A stretch of 54,372 bases of DNA from an uncultured Coriobacteriaceae bacterium (lineage in GTDB: Bacteria > Actinomycetota > Coriobacteriia > Coriobacteriales > Atopobiaceae): assembly GCA_902778135.1 (NCBI GenBank), contig CACYWP010000023.1, forward strand, positions 1-54,372, given 5' to 3'. Each line of letters opens with the position of its first letter. The stretch's first letter is position 1. Of this stretch, positions 18,561 through 25,794 are shown in pieces. A program made the position numbers and the translations under genes. The notes below the pieces were generated by a model. That model made no database searches. It saw nothing but the letters and a program-made list of their open reading frames with translations, and was not told the DNA's origin.

Positions 18561-21194
18561 CTACGCGGTCTCGATGCTGGCCGCCTCCTGCAGGCCGAGC
18601 AGCTCCACGGCCTCCTCGCGCATCTTGTACTTCTGGATCTTGCCGGCCTCGTTCATCGGGAAGCCCGTCACGAAGCGTACGTACTCGGGCACCTTCTCCT
18701 TGGCCACGCGGGCACGGCAGAACTCCTTGACCTCCTCCTCGGTGGCCGTCTCGCCATCCGCCAGGATGATCTCGGCCAGCACGACCTCGCCGTAGACCTT
18801 GTCGGGCACGCCGATGACCTGCACGTCCTTGGTCTTGGGGAAGGTGTAGAGGAAGTCCTCGATCTCCTTGGGGTACACGTTCTCGCCGCCGCGGATGATC
18901 ATGTCCTTCACGCGGCCGGTCACGCGGTAGTAGCCGTCGGGCTGACGCAGCAGGATGTCGCCGGAGTGCAGCCAGCCGTCCGCGTCGATGGTGGCCGCCG
19001 TTGCCTCGGGCATCTTGTAGTAGCCCTTCATCGTGTTGTAGCCGCGGCTGCAGAACTCGCCCGGCTCGTCGTCGCCCAGCTCGATGCCCGTCTCGGGGTC
19101 GATGATCTTGCACTCGACGCCGAAGATGGGCAGGCCGACGGTGGCCACGCGCTGCTCGAGCGTGTCGGTCGTCTTGGACATGGTGGTGGCGGGACTCGCC
19201 TCGGTCTGGCCGTAGGTGATGCAGATGTCGCGCATGTTCATCTTCTCCACGACCTCGCGCATCTTCTCGATGGGACAGGGGCTGCCGGCCATGATGCCCG
19301 TGCGCATGTGGCTGAAGTCGGTCTCCTCGAAGGCGGGGTGGGTGTTCATCATGGCGATGAACATCGTCGGCACGCCGTGGAAGCAGGTGATCTTCTCGCG
19401 CGTGATGCAGGCCAGCGACTTGCGCGGCGAGAAGATGGGGATGGGGCTCATCGTGGTGCCGTGCGTCATCGACGCCGTCATGGCCAGCACCATGCCGAAG
19501 CAGTGGAACATCGGCACCTGGATCATCATGCGCTCGCCGGTGGAGAGGTCCATGCAGTCGCCGATGGCCTTGCCGTTGTTGACCACGTTGTAATGGGTCA
19601 GCATGACGCCCTTGGGGAAGCCGGTGGTGCCGGAGGTGTACTGCATGTTGCAGACGTCGTGCTTGTCGATGGCGGCGCAGCGGCGCTCGACCTCTGCCTG
19701 CAGGTCGGCCGTGCCCAGCGCCAGCGCCTCGCCCCAGCTGTAGCAGCCGGTGTGCGGTCCGTCGATGGTGATGATGTTCTTGAGGAACGGCAGCTTCTTG
19801 GTCTGCCACTCGCCCGGCCTGGCACCGACGATCTGCGGGACGAGCTCGTCGATGATGTCGAGGTAGCTCGTGCCCTTGTACGAGTCGATCATCACCAGCG
19901 TGTGAGTGTCGGACTGCTTGAGCAGGTACTCGAGCTCGTGGATCTTGTAGCCGGTGTTCACCGTGACCAGCACCGCGCCGATCTTGACCGCCGCCCAGAA
20001 GGTCAGGTACCACTGCGGCACGTTGGAGGCCCAGATGGCCACCTTGTCGCCGGGCTTCACGCCCATGGCGATGAGCGAGCGGGCGAACTCGTCCACGTCG
20101 GTCCGGAACTGCGGGTAGGTGCGCACGTAGTACTCGCCCATGATGTCGGGATCGGGGTTGTACCAGCTGTCCGGCTCGGTGAAGCGGAAGGCGTACTGAC
20201 GGGGGTACAGCTCGCAGATGTGGTCGAGCACCTGGGGGAAGGTAAGGTCGATCAGGTGCTCCTTGGGCCAGGGATAGGTGCCGTCATTGGTCAGCGAATG
20301 CTGCAGCTCGTAGGTCTTGGGTGCGGGTGCCACCACGCGCGCCGGCTCGGGCGCCACGGGCTGGGGCACGGGCACCTCGGCCCCGGACAGGTAGTCGCTC
20401 ATGTAGCCCAGGAACTGGGGGAAGACGATGCCTGCCTCGCCCACTGCCAGGTCGCGCGCCCACCGTGTGACCCACTCGAAGCTCATGTAGCCGTCGTAGC
20501 CCGCGTCCTTCAGCGCGTCGAACATGGCACGAAGCGGCAGGTCGCCGTCGCCCATCATGCGGTACTCGAAGTGGTCTCCCACCTGCACGGAGTCCTTCAC
20601 CTGGCAATAGCGCAGGTACTGACCGAGGTTGGCGACGCTCTCGGACGGGTCCTCACCGAACACGCGGTAGGGATGGTGCAGGTCCCACAGTGCCGCCACG
20701 CTCTCCATGCCCACCCTGTCGAGCACGCGGGCGAGGCGGGCCGTGTCGGCATACTCGGCGATGGTCTCCACCAGCAGCGTCACGTCGTAGACGGCGGCGT
20801 AGCCACCCAGCTGGGTCAGCACGTCAACGATGTCGTCATCATCGACCTCGCCTGCCGGGCGGATGCTGCGCGAGACCAGCACGCGGACGTAGGGGGTGCC
20901 CATGTCGCTTGCCAGCTCGACGTAGTTCATGATCTCGGTGATGCTGTCCTCGCGGCGGCTGACGTCGGCCAGCTCGCAGTTGGAGGAGAAGCAGGGGATC
21001 TCCAGGCCCATGCGCGCCAGCTGCGCGCGCGTGCGCTCGCGCCGGTTGGGCAGGAAGGGGGCGGTGCCGGGAGCGTAGTCGCGGCCCTGGATGCCACGGA
21101 TCTCGATGCCATCGAACCCAAGGTCCCTCGCCATGGGATAGATGTCGGTCCAAGAATACGAGGGGCAGCCGAGCGTGGAAAAGGCGAGCTTCAT
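18561..21194 (-). CDS. Fusion of a xylose isomerase-like TIM barrel with an acyl-CoA synthetase
   Basis: This 877-aa protein has two unrelated enzyme domains in one uninterrupted frame. Residues 1-265 match the sugar-phosphate isomerase/epimerase (AP_endonuc_2) TIM barrel: KLAFSTLGCP, GFDGIEIRG, FSSNCELAD, LLVETIAEY, LWDLHHPYR, CQVKDSV, GYMSFEW. A Pro/Ala/Val-rich linker spans about 271-291. Residues about 300-870 are an AMP-forming acyl-CoA synthetase with YTSGTTGFPKG, YGQTEASP, GWLHSGD, RGGENVYPKEIE and terminal GKIQKYKMRE carrying the catalytic Lys. The start at 21194 is where the barrel begins; an earlier ATG at 21251 lacks support. The pairing suggests isomerisation/epimerisation coupled to CoA activation of a hydroxy- or sugar-acid, but the substrate is unknown. 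Confidence 0.9.
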   Translation of the reverse strand: MKLAFSTLGCPSYSWTDIYPMARDLGFDGIEIRGIQGRDYAPGTAPFLPNRRERTRAQLARMGLEIPCFSSNCELADVSRREDSITEIMNYVELASDMGTPYVRVLVSRSIRPAGEVDDDDIVDVLTQLGGYAAVYDVTLLVETIAEYADTARLARVLDRVGMESVAALWDLHHPYRVFGEDPSESVANLGQYLRYCQVKDSVQVGDHFEYRMMGDGDLPLRAMFDALKDAGYDGYMSFEWVTRWARDLAVGEAGIVFPQFLGYMSDYLSGAEVPVPQPVAPEPARVVAPAPKTYELQHSLTNDGTYPWPKEHLIDLTFPQVLDHICELYPRQYAFRFTEPDSWYNPDPDIMGEYYVRTYPQFRTDVDEFARSLIAMGVKPGDKVAIWASNVPQWYLTFWAAVKIGAVLVTVNTGYKIHELEYLLKQSDTHTLVMIDSYKGTSYLDIIDELVPQIVGARPGEWQTKKLPFLKNIITIDGPHTGCYSWGEALALGTADLQAEVERRCAAIDKHDVCNMQYTSGTTGFPKGVMLTHYNVVNNGKAIGDCMDLSTGERMMIQVPMFHCFGMVLAMTASMTHGTTMSPIPIFSPRKSLACITREKITCFHGVPTMFIAMMNTHPAFEETDFSHMRTGIMAGSPCPIEKMREVVEKMNMRDICITYGQTEASPATTMSKTTDTLEQRVATVGLPIFGVECKIIDPETGIELGDDEPGEFCSRGYNTMKGYYKMPEATAATIDADGWLHSGDILLRQPDGYYRVTGRVKDMIIRGGENVYPKEIEDFLYTFPKTKDVQVIGVPDKVYGEVVLAEIILADGETATEEEVKEFCRARVAKEKVPEYVRFVTGFPMNEAGKIQKYKMREEAVELLGLQEAASIETA

Positions 21195-21731
21195 GGGAGG
21201 TGTTTCTCCGTTCTGGTCATTCGGACGCAGCAGTGTGGCTTTGTGCGGCATAAGAACAGGTCAGGTGGGGTGCACGTGGCACAGGCAGCCCTAGGGCGGC
21301 TTCGCGAAAAGGGTTATGGGCGCAACCGCTTGCTTCGCGGAAGCGCCTAGGGAAGCAGGAGGGCCAGCAGGCTGTCATCCGACACGGGCAACGCTGATGC
21401 ACATGTGATGACGCTCATGCTTCCCTCCCTTGCAGGCCTCAGGGCCTAAAGGCACCATTGACATCTTGCTTTTATACCATCTTGCGGGACGGGAGCACGT
21501 TCTTGCCGCAAGGTGGACACGAGGGCGAAACACATCATCGGATCCCGTCCGACCATCGGGCGACCATCGGGGACGGTTCTCCTTGGCCGAAACGTTATAG
21601 ATGATTCGACCGTGGAGAACCGTCCCCGATGGTCGAAACGGGCCGGTGTTTGCGTGAATAGGGTATCTCTGGATGCAAATAACCGTATCTGTGAGAAGAT
21701 TGAGAACCGTCGTCACAGGGTCGGAGCGCTT
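21195..21731. other. 537-nt divergent intergenic region
   Basis: It separates the minus-strand fusion gene from the plus-strand oxidoreductase cluster. It holds an extended -10-like TGGTATAAA on the minus strand near 21471-21479, REPIN-like pair B, and a partial tandem duplication of GACCATCGGG at 21551-21570. No gene is supported here. Confidence 0.6.
21561..21637. repeat. REPIN-like inverted pair B
   Basis: Perfect 22-bp arms at 21561-21582 and 21614-21635 are separated by 31 nt, the same loop length as pair A. The right half (21605-21637) is a full 33-bp unit with TTCGACC...GGTCGAA ends and a GGAGAACCGTCCCC core. Confidence 0.85.
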
Positions 21732-22523
21732 ATGAGTACACAGAAACACGCCATCTCCGAGGTCTTTGCCTCACCGATCACCATCCTCGTGGGCCATGCC
21801 GGCACGGGCAAGACCAACGCGGCGCTTGCCATCTCGAGGGCGCTGGCGGCCGAGGGCTTCGAGGTCACCCTCGCCGACCTCGATGTGGTGAACCCCTACT
21901 TTCGCTCAAGCGACTACCCCGAGCTGTTGGAGGATGCGGGCATTCGCCTGATCGCACCGGTTCTCGCCCGCACCACGCTCGACACCCCGAGCCTGACCGG
22001 GGAGCTCGACGTGGTCATCGAGCAGACGGCCGACTCCCCCACGAGGCGCCTTGTCATCGACGTGGGCGGGGACGACGACGGCTCCACCACCATCGGTCGG
22101 TGGTCCAGACGTCTTGCCGAGGCCCATGCGCAGGTGCTCTACGTGGTCAGCGCGTTCCGCTCACTCACGACCCACCCCGAAGAAGCTGCGGCGATGCTGC
22201 CCGACATCGAGTGGCACGCACACCTCAAGGCAGACGGTGTCCTCAATTCGTCAAACCTGGGTGACGAGACCACGCTGGACCACATCCGTCGCGGACGCGA
22301 CTTTGGCCTGCAGACGGCAGCCCTGCTCGACCTGCCGCTCGTGGCGACCGTCATCCCGCAGGTCGCAACAGCCGACCTTGCAGACGCCACAAACGAGGCC
22401 AGCGCACACAAATGCGCCACGATAGCCCCCACATCGGTTACCGAGGCGTTAATAGACGGCCACCAAGACCACGAACCCCTGGTGTTGATGCCTAGATTGG
22501 TACGCACACCATGGGATAGCTAG
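21732..22523 (+). CDS. ParA/MinD-like P-loop ATPase linked to 2-oxoacid oxidoreductase genes
   Basis: The product has 263 aa. The Walker A motif GHAGTGKT is at residues 21-28, followed by VTLADLDVVNPYFR (Walker A'-type Asp region) and RLVIDVGGDDDG as the Walker B-like strand. The ATG at 21732 has GGAG 5 nt upstream; the open frame extends back to 21513 through repeat DNA and is not used. Related NTPases (CobQ/MinD/ParA superfamily) often sit next to ferredoxin oxidoreductase genes, where roles in cofactor or Fe-S handling are suspected but unproven. The ferredoxin subunit gene starts 84 nt downstream, so this is probably the first gene of the operon. Confidence 0.8.
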   Translation: MSTQKHAISEVFASPITILVGHAGTGKTNAALAISRALAAEGFEVTLADLDVVNPYFRSSDYPELLEDAGIRLIAPVLARTTLDTPSLTGELDVVIEQTADSPTRRLVIDVGGDDDGSTTIGRWSRRLAEAHAQVLYVVSAFRSLTTHPEEAAAMLPDIEWHAHLKADGVLNSSNLGDETTLDHIRRGRDFGLQTAALLDLPLVATVIPQVATADLADATNEASAHKCATIAPTSVTEALIDGHQDHEPLVLMPRLVRTPWDS

Positions 22524-22607
22524 CGGCATCGGCGGGACACCGCCGCGCCGCGCAGCTCATCCATTCGTGTAGTTTCATCGGTTCCAACGGAGAGGAAGGA
22601 ATCGCGT

Positions 22608-22814
22608 ATGGCTCGCATCATTGTCGATGACGTCCACTGCAAGGGCTGCGGCCTCTGCGTGAACGCCTGCCCCAAGGGGGTGCTCGCCCTCGACAGCGAG
22701 CGCATCACCCCAAAGGGCTATCACCCTGCGAAGCTCGTGGACCCCGACGGGTGCATCGGGTGCTCCTCATGCTTCATCACCTGTCCCGACGTCGCAATTA
22801 CGGTGGTGAAATAG
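22608..22814 (+). CDS. Ferredoxin-type delta subunit of 2-oxoacid:ferredoxin oxidoreductase
   Basis: This 68-aa protein has two complete 4Fe-4S motifs, CKGCGLCVNACP and CIGCSSCFITCP. It passes electrons from the TPP-containing core to soluble ferredoxin. A strong AGGAAGGA lies 7 nt before the ATG. The next gene begins at the base after this stop codon, implying translational coupling. Confidence 0.95.
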   Translation: MARIIVDDVHCKGCGLCVNACPKGVLALDSERITPKGYHPAKLVDPDGCIGCSSCFITCPDVAITVVK

Positions 22815-23990
22815 ATGGCTGACAACACTCAGGCTGCCGAAGAGCGCGTGCTCATGAAGGGCAACGAGGTGCTGGCCGAGGCCGCGATGCGCGCCGGCTG
22901 CCGCTTCTTCTTTGGCTACCCCATCACCCCGCAGACCGAGCTCGCCGCCTACATGGCCAAGAAGCTCCCGCTCATCGGCGGCACCTTCCTGCAGGCCGAG
23001 AGCGAGGTCGCGGCAATCAACATGGTCTATGGCGCTGGCGCCGCAGGCGGTCGCGTCATGACCAGCTCCAGTTCGCCCGGCGTCTCCCTGAAGAGCGAGG
23101 GTGCCTCGTACATGGCTGGCGCCGACGTCCCCGGCGTCATCGTCAACGTCATGCGTGGCGGCCCCGGCCTCGGCGGCATCCAGCCCTCGCAGTCCGACTA
23201 CTTCCAGGCCACACGCGCCCTCGGTCACGGCGACTACTTCATGCCGGTGCTGGCCCCCTCGACCGTCCAGGAGATGGCCGACCTCATCTACGAGGCCTTC
23301 GACCTCGCCGACACCTATCGCACCCCCACGATGATCCTCGCCGACGGCATGATCGGCCAGATGATGGAGCCGGTGACCCTGCCTCCCGAGCGCGACCTCG
23401 ACTCCCTGCCCGCCAAGCCGTGGGCGACCGCCGGCCACAAGGGCCAGCGCGCCCACAACGTGGTCAACTCCCTCTACCTCTCGCCCGAGAAGCTCGAGGA
23501 CACCAACCGCGAGCGCTTCGAGCGCTACGAGGAGATCAAGGCCACCCAGCAGCGCCAAGAGCTCATGATGTGCGACGACGCCGAGATCGTGGTCGTGGCC
23601 TTCGGCGCCGCCAGCCGCATCGCCCGCACCGCCGTCCGCGACGCCCGCGCCAAGGGCATCAAGGCCGGCCTGCTGCGCCCGATCACGCTGTGGCCGTTCC
23701 CGACCAAGGCGATCGACCAGGTCATCGAGAACGGCGCCAAGAAGTTCCTGTCCGTCGAGCTCAACATGGGCCAGATGGTCGAGGACGTGCGCCTGGCCGC
23801 CAACGGCCGCGCCAGCGTCGACTTCTACGGCCGCACCGGTGGCGTCCTGCCCACCCCCGAGGAGGTCCTTGCGCAGATCGAGGCCCTCGCCGAGGATCGC
23901 CCGGTCGCTCCTTCCGCCGGCGCCAAGGCCGTCGCCTCCGTGCTTCCGCAGCCCATCGATCGCAAGAGCTCCTACGAAAGGGGTGAGTAG
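22815..23990 (+). CDS. vorB: 2-oxoacid:ferredoxin oxidoreductase alpha subunit (VorB-like)
   Basis: The product has 391 aa, typical for the alpha subunit of VorB/KorA type. Motifs include LMKGNEVLAEAAMRAGCRFF, FGYPITPQTELAAYMA, QAESEVAAINMVYGA, SSSPGVSLKSEG and GGPGLGGIQPSQSDY in the pyrimidine-binding domain, and VELNMGQMVEDV near the end. The complex oxidatively decarboxylates a 2-oxoacid (branched-chain 2-oxoacids for VOR, 2-oxoglutarate for KOR) to acyl-CoA and reduces ferredoxin. The VOR-like assignment is by resemblance only; the substrate is not decided by sequence. Confidence 0.92.
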   Translation: MADNTQAAEERVLMKGNEVLAEAAMRAGCRFFFGYPITPQTELAAYMAKKLPLIGGTFLQAESEVAAINMVYGAGAAGGRVMTSSSSPGVSLKSEGASYMAGADVPGVIVNVMRGGPGLGGIQPSQSDYFQATRALGHGDYFMPVLAPSTVQEMADLIYEAFDLADTYRTPTMILADGMIGQMMEPVTLPPERDLDSLPAKPWATAGHKGQRAHNVVNSLYLSPEKLEDTNRERFERYEEIKATQQRQELMMCDDAEIVVVAFGAASRIARTAVRDARAKGIKAGLLRPITLWPFPTKAIDQVIENGAKKFLSVELNMGQMVEDVRLAANGRASVDFYGRTGGVLPTPEEVLAQIEALAEDRPVAPSAGAKAVASVLPQPIDRKSSYERGE

Positions 23991-23991
23991 C

Positions 23992-24876
23992 ATGGCAAAC
24001 ACCGTCACGCTGCCCGACTACCAGGTCGAGCGCATCGGTAGCCAGATCGCCGAGGGCGAGACGATCAAGAGCGCCCGTCCGCACGCCCTCTCTGACGCCA
24101 TCTTCAACTACTGCCCCGGCTGCACGCACGGCATCGTCAACCGTCTTGTGGCCGAGGTCATCGACGAGCTGGGCATCGAGGGCAAGACCGTGGGCGTCGC
24201 CCCCGTCGGCTGCTCGGTCATGTGCTACGACTTCTTCAACTGCGACATGATCGAGGCCGCACACGGCCGCGCGCCCGCGGTGGCCACCGGCGTCAAGCGC
24301 GTCCATCCCGAGAACGTCGTCTTCGCCTACCAGGGCGACGGCGACCTGGCCTCCATCGGCACCGCCGAGACCGTGCACGCCGCCACCCGTGGCGAGAAGA
24401 TCACCGTCATCTTCATCAACAACGCCATCTACGGCATGACCGGCGGCCAGATGGCCCCCACGTCGCTGCCCAACCAGGTCACCCAGACCTCCCCGTACGG
24501 CCGCGACGTCTCCAAGGCCGGCTACCCGGTGCGCATCTCCGAGATGCTGTCCACGCTGGACGGCGTGGCCTACGTCGAGCGTGTCACCTGCGACAGCCGC
24601 CAGCACATCATCCAGGCGAAGAAGGCCATCAAGAAGGCCTTCCAGAACCAGATCGACGGCTTGGGCTACTCGCTCGTCGAGGTCGTCGCCACCTGCCCGA
24701 CCAACTGGGGCATGACGCCACTCGACGCCTTCCAGTGGCTGCGTGACAACATGCTGCCCTACTACCCGCTCGGCGTGTACAAGGACGTCGTCGCCGACGG
24801 CTATGCCAACGCCGCCGAGGCCGCCCTCGAGCGCGCCAAGGACTGCCCCATCGCCCAGCAGAAGAAGGAGGACTAG
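23992..24876 (+). CDS. 2-oxoacid:ferredoxin oxidoreductase beta (TPP-binding) subunit
   Basis: The product has 294 aa. The N-terminal CPGCTHG and later GDGDLASIGT...NNAIYGMTGGQ form the Mg-TPP binding site; PVGCSVMCYDFF is characteristic of KorB/VorA proteins. The ATG at 23992 lies 1 nt after the alpha-subunit stop, with AAAGGGGTGAG upstream. An in-frame upstream start inside the alpha gene is rejected. With alpha it forms the catalytic pair that decarboxylates the 2-oxoacid and forms acyl-CoA. Confidence 0.94.
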   Translation: MANTVTLPDYQVERIGSQIAEGETIKSARPHALSDAIFNYCPGCTHGIVNRLVAEVIDELGIEGKTVGVAPVGCSVMCYDFFNCDMIEAAHGRAPAVATGVKRVHPENVVFAYQGDGDLASIGTAETVHAATRGEKITVIFINNAIYGMTGGQMAPTSLPNQVTQTSPYGRDVSKAGYPVRISEMLSTLDGVAYVERVTCDSRQHIIQAKKAIKKAFQNQIDGLGYSLVEVVATCPTNWGMTPLDAFQWLRDNMLPYYPLGVYKDVVADGYANAAEAALERAKDCPIAQQKKED

Positions 24877-24878
24877 CC

Positions 24879-25439
24879 ATGGCAGAGGACTTCAACCACG
24901 AGCTGCTCTGCGTGCTCTCCGGCTTTGGTGGGCAGGGCCTGCTCTTTGCCGGCAAGGTCATGGCCTACACCGGCCTGCTCGACGGCCGCCACGTCAGCTG
25001 GATGCCCAGCTACGGCCCCGAGATGCGCGGTGGCACTGCCAACTGCAGCGTCAGCCTGTCCGACGAGGCCATCGGCACGCCGTTCATCACCAGGCCCACG
25101 GCCGTCATCGCCATGAACCAGCCTTCCGTGGAGAAGTTTGGCCCCACCGTCGTCCCCGGCGGCACCATCATCATCGACTCCACGCTCGCCATGAACGGCG
25201 CCGAGGGCGTCGACATCGCCGAGGGCGTGAATGTCGTCACCTTCAAGGCCACCGAGATGGCCGAGGAGGCCGGCCTCAAGGGTCTGGCCAACATCATCTG
25301 CCTGGGCAAGCTCTGGGCCGAGACGCACTTCTGTGAGCGCGAGACGCTCGACGCCGCGCTGCGCAAGAACGTCCCGCCCAAGCGCGCGCACCTGCTTGAG
25401 CCCAACCTGAAGGCCCTGCAGATGGGGATTGACCTGTAA
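24879..25439 (+). CDS. 2-oxoacid:ferredoxin oxidoreductase gamma subunit
   Basis: The 186-aa product matches the POR/KOR gamma family: LSGFGGQGLLFAGKVMAYTG, SWMPSYGPEMRGGTANC and ANIICLGKLWAET. This subunit binds the CoA portion and completes the delta-alpha-beta-gamma complex. It starts 2 nt after the beta-subunit stop with AGAAGGAGG upstream, so the four genes form a tight operon. A rho-independent terminator follows at 25465. Confidence 0.95.
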   Translation: MAEDFNHELLCVLSGFGGQGLLFAGKVMAYTGLLDGRHVSWMPSYGPEMRGGTANCSVSLSDEAIGTPFITRPTAVIAMNQPSVEKFGPTVVPGGTIIIDSTLAMNGAEGVDIAEGVNVVTFKATEMAEEAGLKGLANIICLGKLWAETHFCERETLDAALRKNVPPKRAHLLEPNLKALQMGIDL

Positions 25440-25464
25440 ACCTGCAGGTCAGTGAGCAAGCACG

Positions 25465-25495
25465 AGGAGGAGCTCCGGTTGGGGCTCCTCCTTTA
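25465..25495 (+). terminator. Terminator of the 2-oxoacid oxidoreductase operon
   Basis: A 12-bp GC-rich stem (25465-25476 with 25481-25492, one or two mismatches) and a 4-nt loop are followed by TTTACGTT, 25 nt after the last stop. Confidence 0.8.
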
Positions 25496-25562
25496 CGTTA
25501 CCTGGGAGCTGTGTCGAGCCCCCGGTCCGCGCCAACAGAGGCTCGTCTGACCAACGTGCGCG

Positions 25563-25676
25563 CTTCGCGTGTACACTCGGTCTCTTGGGAAACGCGCTGG
25601 CGTGTACACTAGGGGCGCCCCAGTGTACACGCCAGAACAAAACGCGGGATGTCGAGTGTACACGCGAAGTGTACAC
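25563..25676. repeat. Nested palindromes with five GTGTACAC sites
   Basis: The 8-bp palindrome GTGTACAC occurs at 25569, 25602, 25623, 25656 and 25669. An outer perfect 17-bp inverted repeat (25563-25579 with 25653-25669) encloses an inner perfect 14-bp one (25597-25610 with 25622-25635) around a GGGGCGCCCC centre. The whole folds as a cruciform-like structure. It could be a mobile palindrome or a multi-site operator; no gene overlaps it. Confidence 0.8.
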
Positions 25677-25702
25677 GTAGGCGGAGAGGCCTCCCCTCGT
25701 TG

Positions 25703-25773
25703 CTTTCGACCAAGGAGAACCGTCCCAGGCGGTCCACCTTCGACCGTCTGGGACGGTTCTCTGCGGTCGAAAG
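25703..25773. repeat. REPIN-like inverted pair C
   Basis: Two 33-bp units (25705-25737 and 25739-25771) lie head to head, separated by 1 nt. Each carries the GAGAACCGTCCC core, on opposite strands, and the right unit has clean TTCGACC/GGTCGAA ends. It is 21 nt beyond the stop of the LRR protein gene and nearly identical to pair D on the other side of that gene. The order of the half-units is opposite to that in pairs A and B. Confidence 0.85.
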
Positions 25774-25794
25774 TGAGGGCCGCCCGGCCGCGCC

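Noticed and set aside
21513..21731. N-terminal extension of the P-loop ATPase to 21513
   Set aside because: It is translated from REPIN-like pair B; the ATG at 21732 has a proper ribosome-binding site and matches the expected family start.
23839..23991. Upstream start of the oxidoreductase beta subunit within the alpha gene
   Set aside because: It would add a Pro/Arg/Ser-rich segment translated from another frame of the alpha gene; the ATG at 23992 has a ribosome-binding site and family-like N-terminus.
25563..25676. GTGTACAC cluster considered as a small CRISPR or replication-origin iteron array
   Set aside because: Copies are short, unevenly spaced and arranged as nested inverted repeats, with no cas, dnaA or rep gene nearby.
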